DNA of 64,000 bases, from assembly GCF_012847335.1 (NCBI RefSeq), contig NZ_JABBDX010000002.1, forward strand, positions 124,001 to 188,000, read 5' to 3'. The notes below the pieces were generated by a model. The model had not been told where the DNA came from and did not search any database. It saw only the letters and a program-made list of their open reading frames with translations. A program made the position numbers and the translations under genes. Shown here piece after piece: positions 27,207-35,213 of this stretch (positions are counted from its first letter, which is position 1; each line of letters starts with the position of its first letter). Source of the stretch: Psychrobacter sp. MF31. Lineage in GTDB: Bacteria; Pseudomonadota; Gammaproteobacteria; Pseudomonadales; Moraxellaceae.

Positions 27207-28157
27207 TTATCTGCCCCAACTTGGCGCGCGAATCACGCCACCGGTTTTACTGCTGATGGTATAGCCGCCGCTACCGGTTAAGGATCGGATGACAAGGCTG
27301 CTTCCGGTTTGACCATTGATTGCGGCGTTTTGCATCGGATAAACGGCAAACTTGCCACTTGGCGACAGCCGTGCCGGTTCATCAAGTCCAGTATCGCCAA
27401 GGTTGACGACTTGAGCACTGCTCAGGGTCATCACCGCCGCCTGTTTGCCATTTAAAAAGCCAAGCTTTGAGCCATCGAAGCTTACCATCGGGCTTGCCGC
27501 GTAGCCAGTCGTTGTGATGGGAACGACGCGACCGACCTTGCCATCAGTCGTCAAATACTGCCGATACAGCCTTGGGCGACCTGCCCGCGCCTTGTCACTG
27601 ACGTAAATCACGCTTTGACCGTCCGCCGCGTAGCTTGGCTGAACCTCCGTGCTTGGCAATCGCGTTAACTGCGTGACTGCGCCATTACTAAGCCGCTGCT
27701 CATAAATATCCGCATTGCCGCCCATCGTTGAGCTGAACACCAACTTTTGACCATCAGGGGAAAACGCCGCCGACAAATTGCTGCCTTTATTACTCACCGT
27801 CAGCTTGGACGATTGACTGGCTTTATCATAGATAAAAATCTTTGGGGCTTCGCGCATGGCTTGCTTACTGTAGGCAAGTTTTGCGCCATCAAACGACCAT
27901 GACGGCGCGTAAATATAGCCGTTTAAGCGGTCGATAAGTTCGCGGTTGCTGCCGTCAGGGCGGATGGTATAAAGGCTCGATACTTTTGCCGAGCCCAATC
28001 CCTCTTCTTCCACATAAGCGATTAAACCGTTTTTATCAATAATCGGCATTTGGTTAACGATGGGATTGGCAATAGGAGCACCGCGTTGCTGCGATAAGCT
28101 TTGACATCCCGACATTACAACCGCAGTTATTGCAATTGCCGCAAAAAGTTTATTCAC
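27207..28157 (-). CDS. TolB-like beta-propeller lipoprotein
   Basis: The start is placed at the GTG at 28157, which has GAGAA upstream and gives a compact lipoprotein signal with lipobox MSGC (Cys18). The frame also has a TTG at 28169. The mature protein has repeated WD40-like/PD40 blades: YIYAPSWSFDGAKLAYS, SNLSAAFSPDGQKLVFSS, VQPSYAADGQSVIYVSD, ASPMVSFDGSKLGFL, and a closing APSWGR. This resembles the propeller of TolB, but without the TolB N-terminal domain and away from a tol-pal cluster. A binding partner is unknown. Confidence 0.87.
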   Translation of the reverse strand: MNKLFAAIAITAVVMSGCQSLSQQRGAPIANPIVNQMPIIDKNGLIAYVEEEGLGSAKVSSLYTIRPDGSNRELIDRLNGYIYAPSWSFDGAKLAYSKQAMREAPKIFIYDKASQSSKLTVSNKGSNLSAAFSPDGQKLVFSSTMGGNADIYEQRLSNGAVTQLTRLPSTEVQPSYAADGQSVIYVSDKARAGRPRLYRQYLTTDGKVGRVVPITTTGYAASPMVSFDGSKLGFLNGKQAAVMTLSSAQVVNLGDTGLDEPARLSPSGKFAVYPMQNAAINGQTGSSLVIRSLTGSGGYTISSKTGGVIRAPSWGR

Positions 28158-28231
28158 AATAATTCTCAATTTTATTATTTTAAAAGTCTATTTTAGCTGA
28201 TTATTTTACTACTGCGACCATCATTTTGACA

Positions 28232-28267
28232 TAAAAAAAACCCCATAAAATAATGAGGCTTTTTTTA
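28232..28267 (-). terminator. Rho-independent terminator of the META gene
   Basis: On the minus strand CCTCAT/ATGGGG closes a 6-base loop, flanked by runs of A and T, with eight T residues after it. It lies 17 bases past the META-domain gene stop. Confidence 0.82.
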
Positions 28268-28283
28268 ATTTTTATTTTAGTGC

Positions 28284-28775
28284 TTATTTAGCAACAGCTT
28301 TAAAATGCGCCACTTGATTGCTATTGGTAATAGTCAAGATAGGAACATTATTGGCATTTTTGTTTAGGGTATATTTACCATTCACCGTTGCTAAAGTTGC
28401 GGTATCAAAGCTTGCTTGTGGCTCAGGGCATGCCATCATGGTGCTGAGCATATTTGACAGCTGAACATTGCCGTTCACAACGCTATATTCTGCGCCCATG
28501 TTGTTACAAGTGTTGATAAAGGTCACGCGATTGCTGCCATTGCTGTTAAAAAAGCTTAACGTCAACGGTTTGGCAGGGTTAGAAAAAAGCTGGGTAACCT
28601 TGCTGCCATTAGTACGAGTGACATCCACCAATTGCCAGTTATAAGCTTGCAAGTCTTTGTTGGTGACAGGGTGAGTCACTGGTGCAGTCGCACTTGGCGT
28701 AGATTGGCAGCCTGCAGCAGCAAGCGTTCCTACAGCAAGGATTCCGGCAAATAGGGCTGAAGTCATAGTCTTCAT
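28284..28775 (-). CDS. META domain lipoprotein (HslJ-like)
   Basis: The 163-residue protein has a lipoprotein signal with lipobox AAGC (Cys23) and one META domain (about 45-163). The domain motifs are YNWQLVDV near the start, FINTCNNMGAEYSV, and MLSTMMACPEP. This spacing of the two cysteines (in NTCNN and MACPE) is characteristic of HslJ/META lipoproteins, which are associated with stress or novobiocin tolerance in E. coli. GAGGAG precedes the ATG. Confidence 0.9.
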   Translation of the reverse strand: MKTMTSALFAGILAVGTLAAAGCQSTPSATAPVTHPVTNKDLQAYNWQLVDVTRTNGSKVTQLFSNPAKPLTLSFFNSNGSNRVTFINTCNNMGAEYSVVNGNVQLSNMLSTMMACPEPQASFDTATLATVNGKYTLNKNANNVPILTITNSNQVAHFKAVAK

Positions 28776-29260
28776 AGTTTCTCCTCAAGGTTTTTGGATA
28801 GCTTTATGCTTATTGACTCGCAAAAGGCAAGAGAATATGCCTCATGTTTATCTCTCAATAATTGCAACTTATAAATAAAATATCTCATTTTATTTGATCG
28901 CAACTTTGTCTTTCCTCAAAATACTCATGTTTTCAAAAGTTTAGATCGTGGTATTCTTATTTTTTATAGTTATTAATTTTATAGTGATCAAATCATTAAA
29001 AAGTTTGCTAAATTGTTCAAAAATTATCAAAATAAGGGTAATCAAAACAACGGTTATATTATGGCAAACCGATATTAATAAGTCATGACAGGTTGTGTAG
29101 CGCAAATAATAAAATATTGTTTTACAATATAGTGATTTTGTATGCCCTCTTGCCCTCGGCGCCATAAGCTGCTAACGGATTTGCTACAGGAGTTTGCCCG
29201 CAAAAAAGCCAAATTATGCTATAATATGACCACTGTAATTTATTTACGAACCTATTGATA
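28776..29260. other. AT-rich divergent region upstream of map
   Basis: These 485 bases between the META gene and map hold no credible gene; the short minus-strand frame at 28941-29165 is AT-rich sequence with no ribosome-binding site. A clear -10 TATAAT lies at 29220-29225, about 35 bases before the map start, but no good -35 accompanies it. Confidence 0.55.
29220..29225 (+). promoter_or_regulatory. Probable -10 element of the map promoter
   Basis: TATAAT at 29220-29225 would start transcription near 29232 and leave a leader of about 30 bases. No -35 hexamer at the right distance is convincing. Confidence 0.5.
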
Positions 29261-30055
29261 ATGACAATGAAAAAATCCTTGATCCAATCAAAAGATGCTT
29301 TAGATAAAATGCGCGTTGCCGGAAAGCTTGCCAGCGACGTTTTGGTGATGCTTGATGAGCACGTGAAAGTTGGCGTCAGCACCGAAGCGCTGAACCAAAT
29401 CGCTCATGATTATATCGTCAATACGCAAAAAGCCATCCCAGCCCCGCTCAACTACAACGGCTTCCCTAAGTCGATTTGTACCTCAGTCAATCACGTGGTT
29501 TGCCATGGTATCCCGTCAGAAAACAAAATCCTAAAAGACGGCGACATCATCAACATTGACGTGACAGTCATCAAAGATGGTTATTATGGCGACACCTCAA
29601 AAATGTGGGTGGTCGGCAATGGTTCCATCATGGCGGAGCGTATCTGTAAGGTGGCTCAAGAGGCGCTTTATGCCGGAATGAGTGTGGTCAAAAATGGCGC
29701 TCGCTTAGGTGATGTTGGCGCGGCAATCCAAGAAGTGGTCGAGCCTGAGCGCTTTAGCATCGTTCGCGAATTTTGTGGTCATGGCATCTCAAACGAGTTT
29801 CACCACGAGCCACAAGTACTGCATTATGGCAAAAAAGGCACAGGGTTTGAGCTAAAAACCGGAATGACCTTTACCATTGAGCCGATGATTAACCAAGGCA
29901 CTTGGCAGACCAAGATTTTGCCGGACGAGTGGACAGCGATCACTAAAGATCGCAAATTGTCCGCCCAGTGGGAGCATACCCTTGTGGTGACGGATAATGG
30001 CTGTGAGGTGTTCACCACCCGACCTGAAGAAGATTTAAGCTTTTTAAAGCAATAA
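29261..30055 (+). CDS. map: Type I methionine aminopeptidase
   Basis: Map removes the initiator methionine from new proteins. The 264-residue length fits the type I enzyme. Metal and substrate residues are in VNHVVCHGIP (His), INIDVTVIKDGYYGDTS (two Asp), GHGISNEFHHEP (His), TIEPMI (Glu) and QWEHTLVV (Glu). The first ATG at 29261 is used; another ATG two codons later and a TTG at 29255 are possible, and none has a clear Shine-Dalgarno. Its neighbours glnD and dapC follow, the order seen in Pseudomonas. Confidence 0.96.
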   Translation: MTMKKSLIQSKDALDKMRVAGKLASDVLVMLDEHVKVGVSTEALNQIAHDYIVNTQKAIPAPLNYNGFPKSICTSVNHVVCHGIPSENKILKDGDIINIDVTVIKDGYYGDTSKMWVVGNGSIMAERICKVAQEALYAGMSVVKNGARLGDVGAAIQEVVEPERFSIVREFCGHGISNEFHHEPQVLHYGKKGTGFELKTGMTFTIEPMINQGTWQTKILPDEWTAITKDRKLSAQWEHTLVVTDNGCEVFTTRPEEDLSFLKQ

Positions 30056-30061
30056 AAAAAT

Positions 30062-30092
30062 AAAAAGACTGCAAGGTTGCAGTCTTTTTTTT
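30062..30092 (+). terminator. Rho-independent terminator of map
   Basis: Stem AAAGACTGCAA/TTGCAGTCTTT with a two-base GG loop, followed by T residues, directly after the map stop. Confidence 0.92.
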
Positions 30093-30135
30093 GGGCAAAA
30101 ATTGGCGTAAATTAAGGCTAAAAGCGCTATGAAAG

Positions 30136-30173
30136 TTTAGGGCGTGTCTTCAATTCAAACGATGCTTTCTAAA
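30136..30173 (+). repeat. Solo insertion-sequence-end-like repeat
   Basis: This stretch (starting TTTAGGGCGTGTCTTC) closely matches, in inverted orientation, the right end of the IS remnant near trpE (52091-52125). It shares the exact 15-mer AATTCAAACGATGCT, and its first 18 bases also resemble the left end of that remnant. No transposase reading frame accompanies it. It sits in the glnD upstream region. Confidence 0.7.
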
Positions 30174-30220
30174 ACGGTCAATTTTTTCAAATTAATAAGG
30201 TAGGATTTCAAGGGGCAACC

Positions 30221-32938
30221 ATGACTCAAATGACAAGTTTTAAGTTAGCACCCCTTCCTGCTTTAACCTCAACCAACCAAAATCAGTGGCAACAGTTAAT
30301 TACGACTTGGCTTGAGCAAATCCATAATGATACTAATGAAGCGCTCGCCTCAAACATAAATATTCGACCGCTGGTGAATGCTCGCGCCGCCGCCATCGAT
30401 GAGCTGTTATTGGCGCTGTTTTTTGGTGTTGAGCTGCAAAACTTTAATGTCGCGCTGTTTGCGGTTGGTGGTTATGGTCGCAGCGAGCTTGCGCTACATT
30501 CAGACATTGATATTTTACTGCTGACGCAATTTGCAGAAGATCAAGACAGCTCTCAAACGGCAAGTTTTCATAAAAAAATAGATGCTTTAGTGGCGCTGCT
30601 TTGGGATGTGGGGCTTGAGCCTGCGCTATCGGTTCGCAGTTTGAGCGAGTGTTTGGACGCCGCGCGCGAGCCGACCATTGCCAGCACGTTACTTGAATCG
30701 CGATTTTTAGCCGGAAACGCGGCGCTCAAAGATATGCCTGTGGCTATCGTTGATGAGGTTTGGTCGGCAAAAGACTTTTTTGACATTAAAATGAATGAGG
30801 CCAAATCGCGGCATCTGCAAAATAACGCTACTGAATTTAACCTTGAGCCAAACATTAAAGCCGCTCCCGGTGGTCTTCGTGATATTCATATTATCGGTTG
30901 GATTACTAAGCGCTATTTTCGAGTAAATACCTTGTTTGACTTGGTTCGGCAAGGATTTTTAACCCAAAAAGAGTTTGAAACGCTAAGTGATTCGGAAGAT
31001 TTTTTATGGCGAATTCGGCATTATTTGCATGATTTGACGAATCGCTGTGAAAACCGCTTATTATTTGATTATCAGCGCGAGATTGCAGACAAAATGGGCT
31101 ACAAGGCGTTAGTTAATGATGCGCCAAACGCTGCTGTTGAGCGCTTTATGCGTGATTATTACCGCTCGGCAATGCAAATCTCAACGTTATCTGAGATGCT
31201 GACCAACCACTATTTTGAAACGATTATCGAGCCAAAACTTCCCAAAAGTGAGCGCCCCGTTAAGCATCCATTGAACGCGCATTTTAACCAAATCGGCGAC
31301 CAAATTGCGATGGCGCATCACCGCGTGTTTGCTCAGCATCCTGAGGCAATTTTGGAGATGTTTTTGCTGATGGGTCAACATGGCATTAAGCGCGTTCGAA
31401 CTCGAACCTTGCGAGCGCTAAAAATCGCCGCGCAAACCATTGATGACACTTATCGCAATACTCCTGATCATCAAGCACTATTTTTAGCCAATCTCAAAGA
31501 GCAAAACTATCTGTTTCAACGACTGCGAACGATGAACCGCTATGGCGTTTTGGGGCATTATATTCCGGCGTTTGCTCAGGTTACAGGATTGATGCAGTAT
31601 GATTTATTCCATCGTTATACGGTTGATGCGCACACGCTGTTTTTGATTCGCATGCTGCACCGCTTTACCGACTCAAAATATCATGATGAGTTTCCACTGG
31701 TGAGCGCTATTTTTCAGCGCATTGAGCGCAAAGAAATTTTGGTGCTTGCCGCCATTTTTCATGACATTGCCAAAGGTCGCGGCGGCGGCAATCATAGCCA
31801 GCTTGGTGAGATTGATGCGGTGGCGTTTTGTCTTGCTCATGGGATGAGTGATGCGGATGCGCAGCTTGTTGGTTGGCTCACGCGCCATCATTTGCTGATG
31901 TCAATGACAGCGCAAAAAAAGGACATTTTAGACCCCGAAGTGGTCACCCAATTTGCCACCATCGTCGGCAACGTCACCCATTTAAATCATTTATACGTGC
32001 TCACCGTTGCCGATATGAATGCGACCAATCCACAGATTTGGAACAGTTGGCGGGCAACGCTATTAAAGCAGTTGTACTCGCAAACGAGGCAGATTTTGCG
32101 CGCCAATATCGATGCGCCAACCAACCGCTTGCAAATGATTGCCGCAACAAGGCAAAAAGCGCTGGCGCTGCTCGATAGCCACTATCAGCATTTAAACCGC
32201 GATGAGGTGCTCAGGCTTTGGGATGATTTGGGCGATGAGTATTTTTTACGCGAAATTGCTGAGGATATTCTTTGGCATTCCGAGGCGATTTTAAATCATC
32301 CGCCGATCGGTCGCGCCTCAACGCCGCAAAGTGCGCCCTTGATCGTGCTTCGTGAGCACCGCGAGCTTGCCCTTGATGCCATTCAAGTGTTTATTTATAC
32401 CCAAAATCAGTCCAACTTATTTGCCGTCACCGTGGCGGTTTTTGATCAGATGAATTTGGATGTACTTGATGCGCGGATCATCACCGCAACTCGTGACTTT
32501 GCGCTTGATTCTTACGTGTTGCTTGACCATAGCGGGACGATTCTGACCGATTTTGCCAACCAGCTTGAGTTAAAATTGCGCTTGATTGAGGCGTTTAAAC
32601 ACCCCAATTTGCCAAAATTAACCCAAAAACGCATTCCACGCGAACTTAAGCATTTTGTCGTTCCCACCCAAATTGAGTTTGAATTTAATGAGGCGTCAAA
32701 CCAACATATGATGAGCTTGCAAACGCTTGACCAACCGGGGCTATTAGCAAGGATTGGTCGTGTGTTTTTGGAGCAAAACATTGAAGTTCATGCCGCGCGA
32801 ATCACCACCTTGGGCGAGCGCGCCGAAGATATGTTTTATCTCAGCGACCAAAATGATGCGCCACTTGCTTTTGATAAGCTTGCCGCGCTAAAATCGGCGC
32901 TGATGGCAAGCTTAGCGCCAAATAACCAAGCGCTTTAA
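30221..32938 (+). CDS. glnD: Bifunctional uridylyltransferase/uridylyl-removing enzyme GlnD
   Basis: GlnD senses glutamine and adds or removes UMP on PII proteins, setting nitrogen control. The 905 residues contain an N-terminal nucleotidyltransferase with GGYGRSELALHSDIDILLL (83-101, Asp95 and Asp97). A PII-uridylyltransferase helical part follows, then an HD hydrolase domain with FHDIAKGRGGGNHS (His514-Asp515), and two C-terminal ACT domains (from about 715 and 830). AAGGGG lies 5 bases before the ATG. It is downstream of map but separated from it by a terminator and an IS-end-like repeat. Confidence 0.97.
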   Translation: MTQMTSFKLAPLPALTSTNQNQWQQLITTWLEQIHNDTNEALASNINIRPLVNARAAAIDELLLALFFGVELQNFNVALFAVGGYGRSELALHSDIDILLLTQFAEDQDSSQTASFHKKIDALVALLWDVGLEPALSVRSLSECLDAAREPTIASTLLESRFLAGNAALKDMPVAIVDEVWSAKDFFDIKMNEAKSRHLQNNATEFNLEPNIKAAPGGLRDIHIIGWITKRYFRVNTLFDLVRQGFLTQKEFETLSDSEDFLWRIRHYLHDLTNRCENRLLFDYQREIADKMGYKALVNDAPNAAVERFMRDYYRSAMQISTLSEMLTNHYFETIIEPKLPKSERPVKHPLNAHFNQIGDQIAMAHHRVFAQHPEAILEMFLLMGQHGIKRVRTRTLRALKIAAQTIDDTYRNTPDHQALFLANLKEQNYLFQRLRTMNRYGVLGHYIPAFAQVTGLMQYDLFHRYTVDAHTLFLIRMLHRFTDSKYHDEFPLVSAIFQRIERKEILVLAAIFHDIAKGRGGGNHSQLGEIDAVAFCLAHGMSDADAQLVGWLTRHHLLMSMTAQKKDILDPEVVTQFATIVGNVTHLNHLYVLTVADMNATNPQIWNSWRATLLKQLYSQTRQILRANIDAPTNRLQMIAATRQKALALLDSHYQHLNRDEVLRLWDDLGDEYFLREIAEDILWHSEAILNHPPIGRASTPQSAPLIVLREHRELALDAIQVFIYTQNQSNLFAVTVAVFDQMNLDVLDARIITATRDFALDSYVLLDHSGTILTDFANQLELKLRLIEAFKHPNLPKLTQKRIPRELKHFVVPTQIEFEFNEASNQHMMSLQTLDQPGLLARIGRVFLEQNIEVHAARITTLGERAEDMFYLSDQNDAPLAFDKLAALKSALMASLAPNNQAL

Positions 32939-33573
32939 ATAGGCTGAGCAAGTAAGCTTTTATAAATCATCGCGTCAGCCAGCGGTGACAGCTCGGCGTC
33001 GGCGATCTCAGGGGGCAAAACTTTTGCCTCAATTTGATAATCGGCAAGCAATAAGCGTCCGGCATCCACCTCTTTTTGCAATAAGCACTGAAGGCTAGCT
33101 AGACGCAAATTGGCATCGTAACGCTCATGAATGCGTTGCAATGAGATCGGCGACTGGGCATGAATGTCCGGAAAAATGCTGTCACTTGCCAAAATATACA
33201 TCTCGTTGAGCGCCTGCTCGCGAGCAAGATCGGCTTTATCAATGCTGTTTTGCATCCGGTTGGCAAGGCGACCTTTAAAGGTTATCATCACTAAAAAAAA
33301 CAGCGTTTGCAGCGCAAATATCGTTAAATATTCCCAAAGAAACAAATTTAGCCCAAACAATTTTCCTGCGGACATTAAAATAAGCGCGGCTGCCACATAA
33401 GCCACAAACTGCCAAAGTAGCCACATCATCAGGCTATTGTCCCCAAACCAAAACAGATGCCGCTCTTTGAGCATAATCAGGCGCTGACGCGTCTGCCACC
33501 ACTGCGCCTCACGCTTTTGCAGCTGTTGGTAAAACTCGGTTCGCGCTTCGCGATCCTCCGAAAAAATAGGCAT
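32935..33573 (-). CDS. Membrane protein of unknown function
   Basis: The start at 33573 is preferred to the longer frame (33615) because AAGGAT lies 8 bases before it. The 212-residue protein has a charged N-terminal helix (about 1-40) and two hydrophobic segments (about 47-70 and 78-98). A cytoplasmic-looking helical C-terminal half rich in Leu, Ala and Glu follows. No family is recognised. Its stop overlaps the glnD stop by four bases in convergent orientation. Confidence 0.75.
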   Translation of the reverse strand: MPIFSEDREARTEFYQQLQKREAQWWQTRQRLIMLKERHLFWFGDNSLMMWLLWQFVAYVAAALILMSAGKLFGLNLFLWEYLTIFALQTLFFLVMITFKGRLANRMQNSIDKADLAREQALNEMYILASDSIFPDIHAQSPISLQRIHERYDANLRLASLQCLLQKEVDAGRLLLADYQIEAKVLPPEIADAELSPLADAMIYKSLLAQPI

Positions 33574-33873
33574 GATGGTTATCCTTGTGATAACAAGCTT
33601 GGAATAAAGCCACAACTTAAAAAATATGGGTCATAAAATAACGCTTGATCGCCAGCCTTAATGAGTAAAACAGTAAGGCAAAGTTTAACTTAGCGACTTG
33701 CGCTTCCTCGAGCTCGAGGAAGTTACTAGCGATGAGGTTAGGGTTGTTTAAATCTTTATTCTAAATATTTTATTGTCTGTAACTTTTCTAACGCGTTTGT
33801 TTCCCAATGTTTTAAAATTAATCTTTAATTATCATTCATTTACCATTGTATCACAATTATAGTCAGCCCAATT
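33574..33873. other. Intergenic region upstream of dapC with a long palindrome
   Basis: The 300 bases between two divergent genes are AT-rich apart from a GC-rich perfect palindrome at 33703-33722. AATTATAG near 33857 may be a -10. No gene is visible. Confidence 0.5.
33703..33722. repeat. Perfect 20-base palindrome
   Basis: CTTCCTCGAG is followed directly by its exact reverse complement CTCGAGGAAG, giving a perfect two-fold symmetric 20-base site with no loop. It lies 151 bases before the dapC start and 130 bases from the start of the divergent membrane protein gene. Confidence 0.9.
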
Positions 33874-35073
33874 ATGAATCACAACCTTACTGCCCTTCAT
33901 CCTTATCCGTTCGCCAAAATGACAAAACTGCTTGAAAATAGCCGTAAACCTCAAGCCCTGCTTGAGATTAAGCTTGGCATCGGTGAACCAAAGCACGCGC
34001 CGCCGCCCTTTGTTTTGGACGAATTACGCGAAAATTTGGACAAATTAAGTGTGTATCCCACCACCAATGGCTTGTTTGACTTGCGCCAGACCATTGCGCA
34101 TTGGTTGGAGCGACGCTTTTTTTTGCCTCATGTGAATCCGCAATCGCAAGTTTTGCCCGTCTTAGGGTCGCGTGAGGCAATTTTTAGCTTTGTTCAAGCA
34201 GCAATCGACCATTCAGAGGGCAAATCGCCGATTGTGATGATGCCCAATCCGTTTTATCAAATTTATGAAGGCGCGGCAATTTTGGCAAACGCTGAGCCAT
34301 ATTTTGTACCTTGCTTGCCTGCCAATCAGTTTAAAGGCAACTATCGCGCCATCAGCTTGGATATTTGGGAGCGCACTCAGGTGGTGTTTGTTTGTAGCCC
34401 CAATAATCCAACAGGATCAGTGATGGACATGGACGATTGGGAATATTTGCTTCGCCTGTCGGACAAATATAACTTTATCATTGCAAGCGATGAGTGCTAC
34501 AGCGAAATTTATTTTAATGAGCCGCCGATTGGGCTATTGCAAGCTTGCGCAGCACTTGGTCGCAGTGATTTTAAAAATTGCATCGTTTTTCATTCGCTCT
34601 CTAAGCGCTCAAATTTACCCGGACTGCGCTCAGGATTTGTCGCAGGCGATGCCCAAATTTTAGCGCCTTATTTGCAATATCGAACTTATCAAGGCTGCGC
34701 CATGCCCGTACCAACTCAGCTTGCCTCCATCAAAGCTTGGCAAGATGAGCGCCATGTGGCACAAAACCGCGCCCTTTATCGCGAAAAATTTGCGCTTTGG
34801 ATGGCGGAGCTTGGTGAGCTGTTAGCGCTGCGCTTGCCGGACGCTGGATTTTATCTTTGGATCAAAGTTCCTGATCAATTTAACAATGATGACGAAGCTT
34901 TTGTCAAAGCGCTTTATGAAAACGTGGCGATTTTTGCGCTTGCAGGGCGTTATTTATCGCGCGAGGTTTGCAATCAAAATCCGGGCGCAGGCTATATCCG
35001 CGTGGCATTGGTCGCAAGCCTTGAAGAAAATAAGGAAGCAATCCGCCGAATAAAAATGTTATTACAAGAGTAA
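33874..35073 (+). CDS. dapC: Succinyldiaminopimelate transaminase
   Basis: DapC makes N-succinyl-LL-diaminopimelate in lysine and peptidoglycan precursor synthesis. The 399-residue class I/II PLP aminotransferase has KLGIGEPKHAPPPFV near the N-terminus, SPNNPTGS, ASDECYSEIYF, and the PLP-lysine motif HSLSKRSNLPGLRSGF. The full N-terminus MNHNLTALHPYPFAKM is typical of the DapC branch found beside glnD. The position after glnD supports the name. Confidence 0.93.
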   Translation: MNHNLTALHPYPFAKMTKLLENSRKPQALLEIKLGIGEPKHAPPPFVLDELRENLDKLSVYPTTNGLFDLRQTIAHWLERRFFLPHVNPQSQVLPVLGSREAIFSFVQAAIDHSEGKSPIVMMPNPFYQIYEGAAILANAEPYFVPCLPANQFKGNYRAISLDIWERTQVVFVCSPNNPTGSVMDMDDWEYLLRLSDKYNFIIASDECYSEIYFNEPPIGLLQACAALGRSDFKNCIVFHSLSKRSNLPGLRSGFVAGDAQILAPYLQYRTYQGCAMPVPTQLASIKAWQDERHVAQNRALYREKFALWMAELGELLALRLPDAGFYLWIKVPDQFNNDDEAFVKALYENVAIFALAGRYLSREVCNQNPGAGYIRVALVASLEENKEAIRRIKMLLQE

Positions 35074-35213
35074 CGCCTTATTTAGCTTACAGAATTTATT
35101 TCAAATGGCGCGGTTAATGCTATAGTAAAGTGATTGGGTTTGATAAGTTAAGCCACTTAAATCGTTCAAATCACTTAACTTACCGCACTGGCTTTTTGCT
35201 CAAGGAGGCTTTT

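Noticed and set aside
28941-29165. 74-codon minus-strand open frame between the META gene and map
   Set aside because: AT-rich, no signals, lies across the map promoter region.
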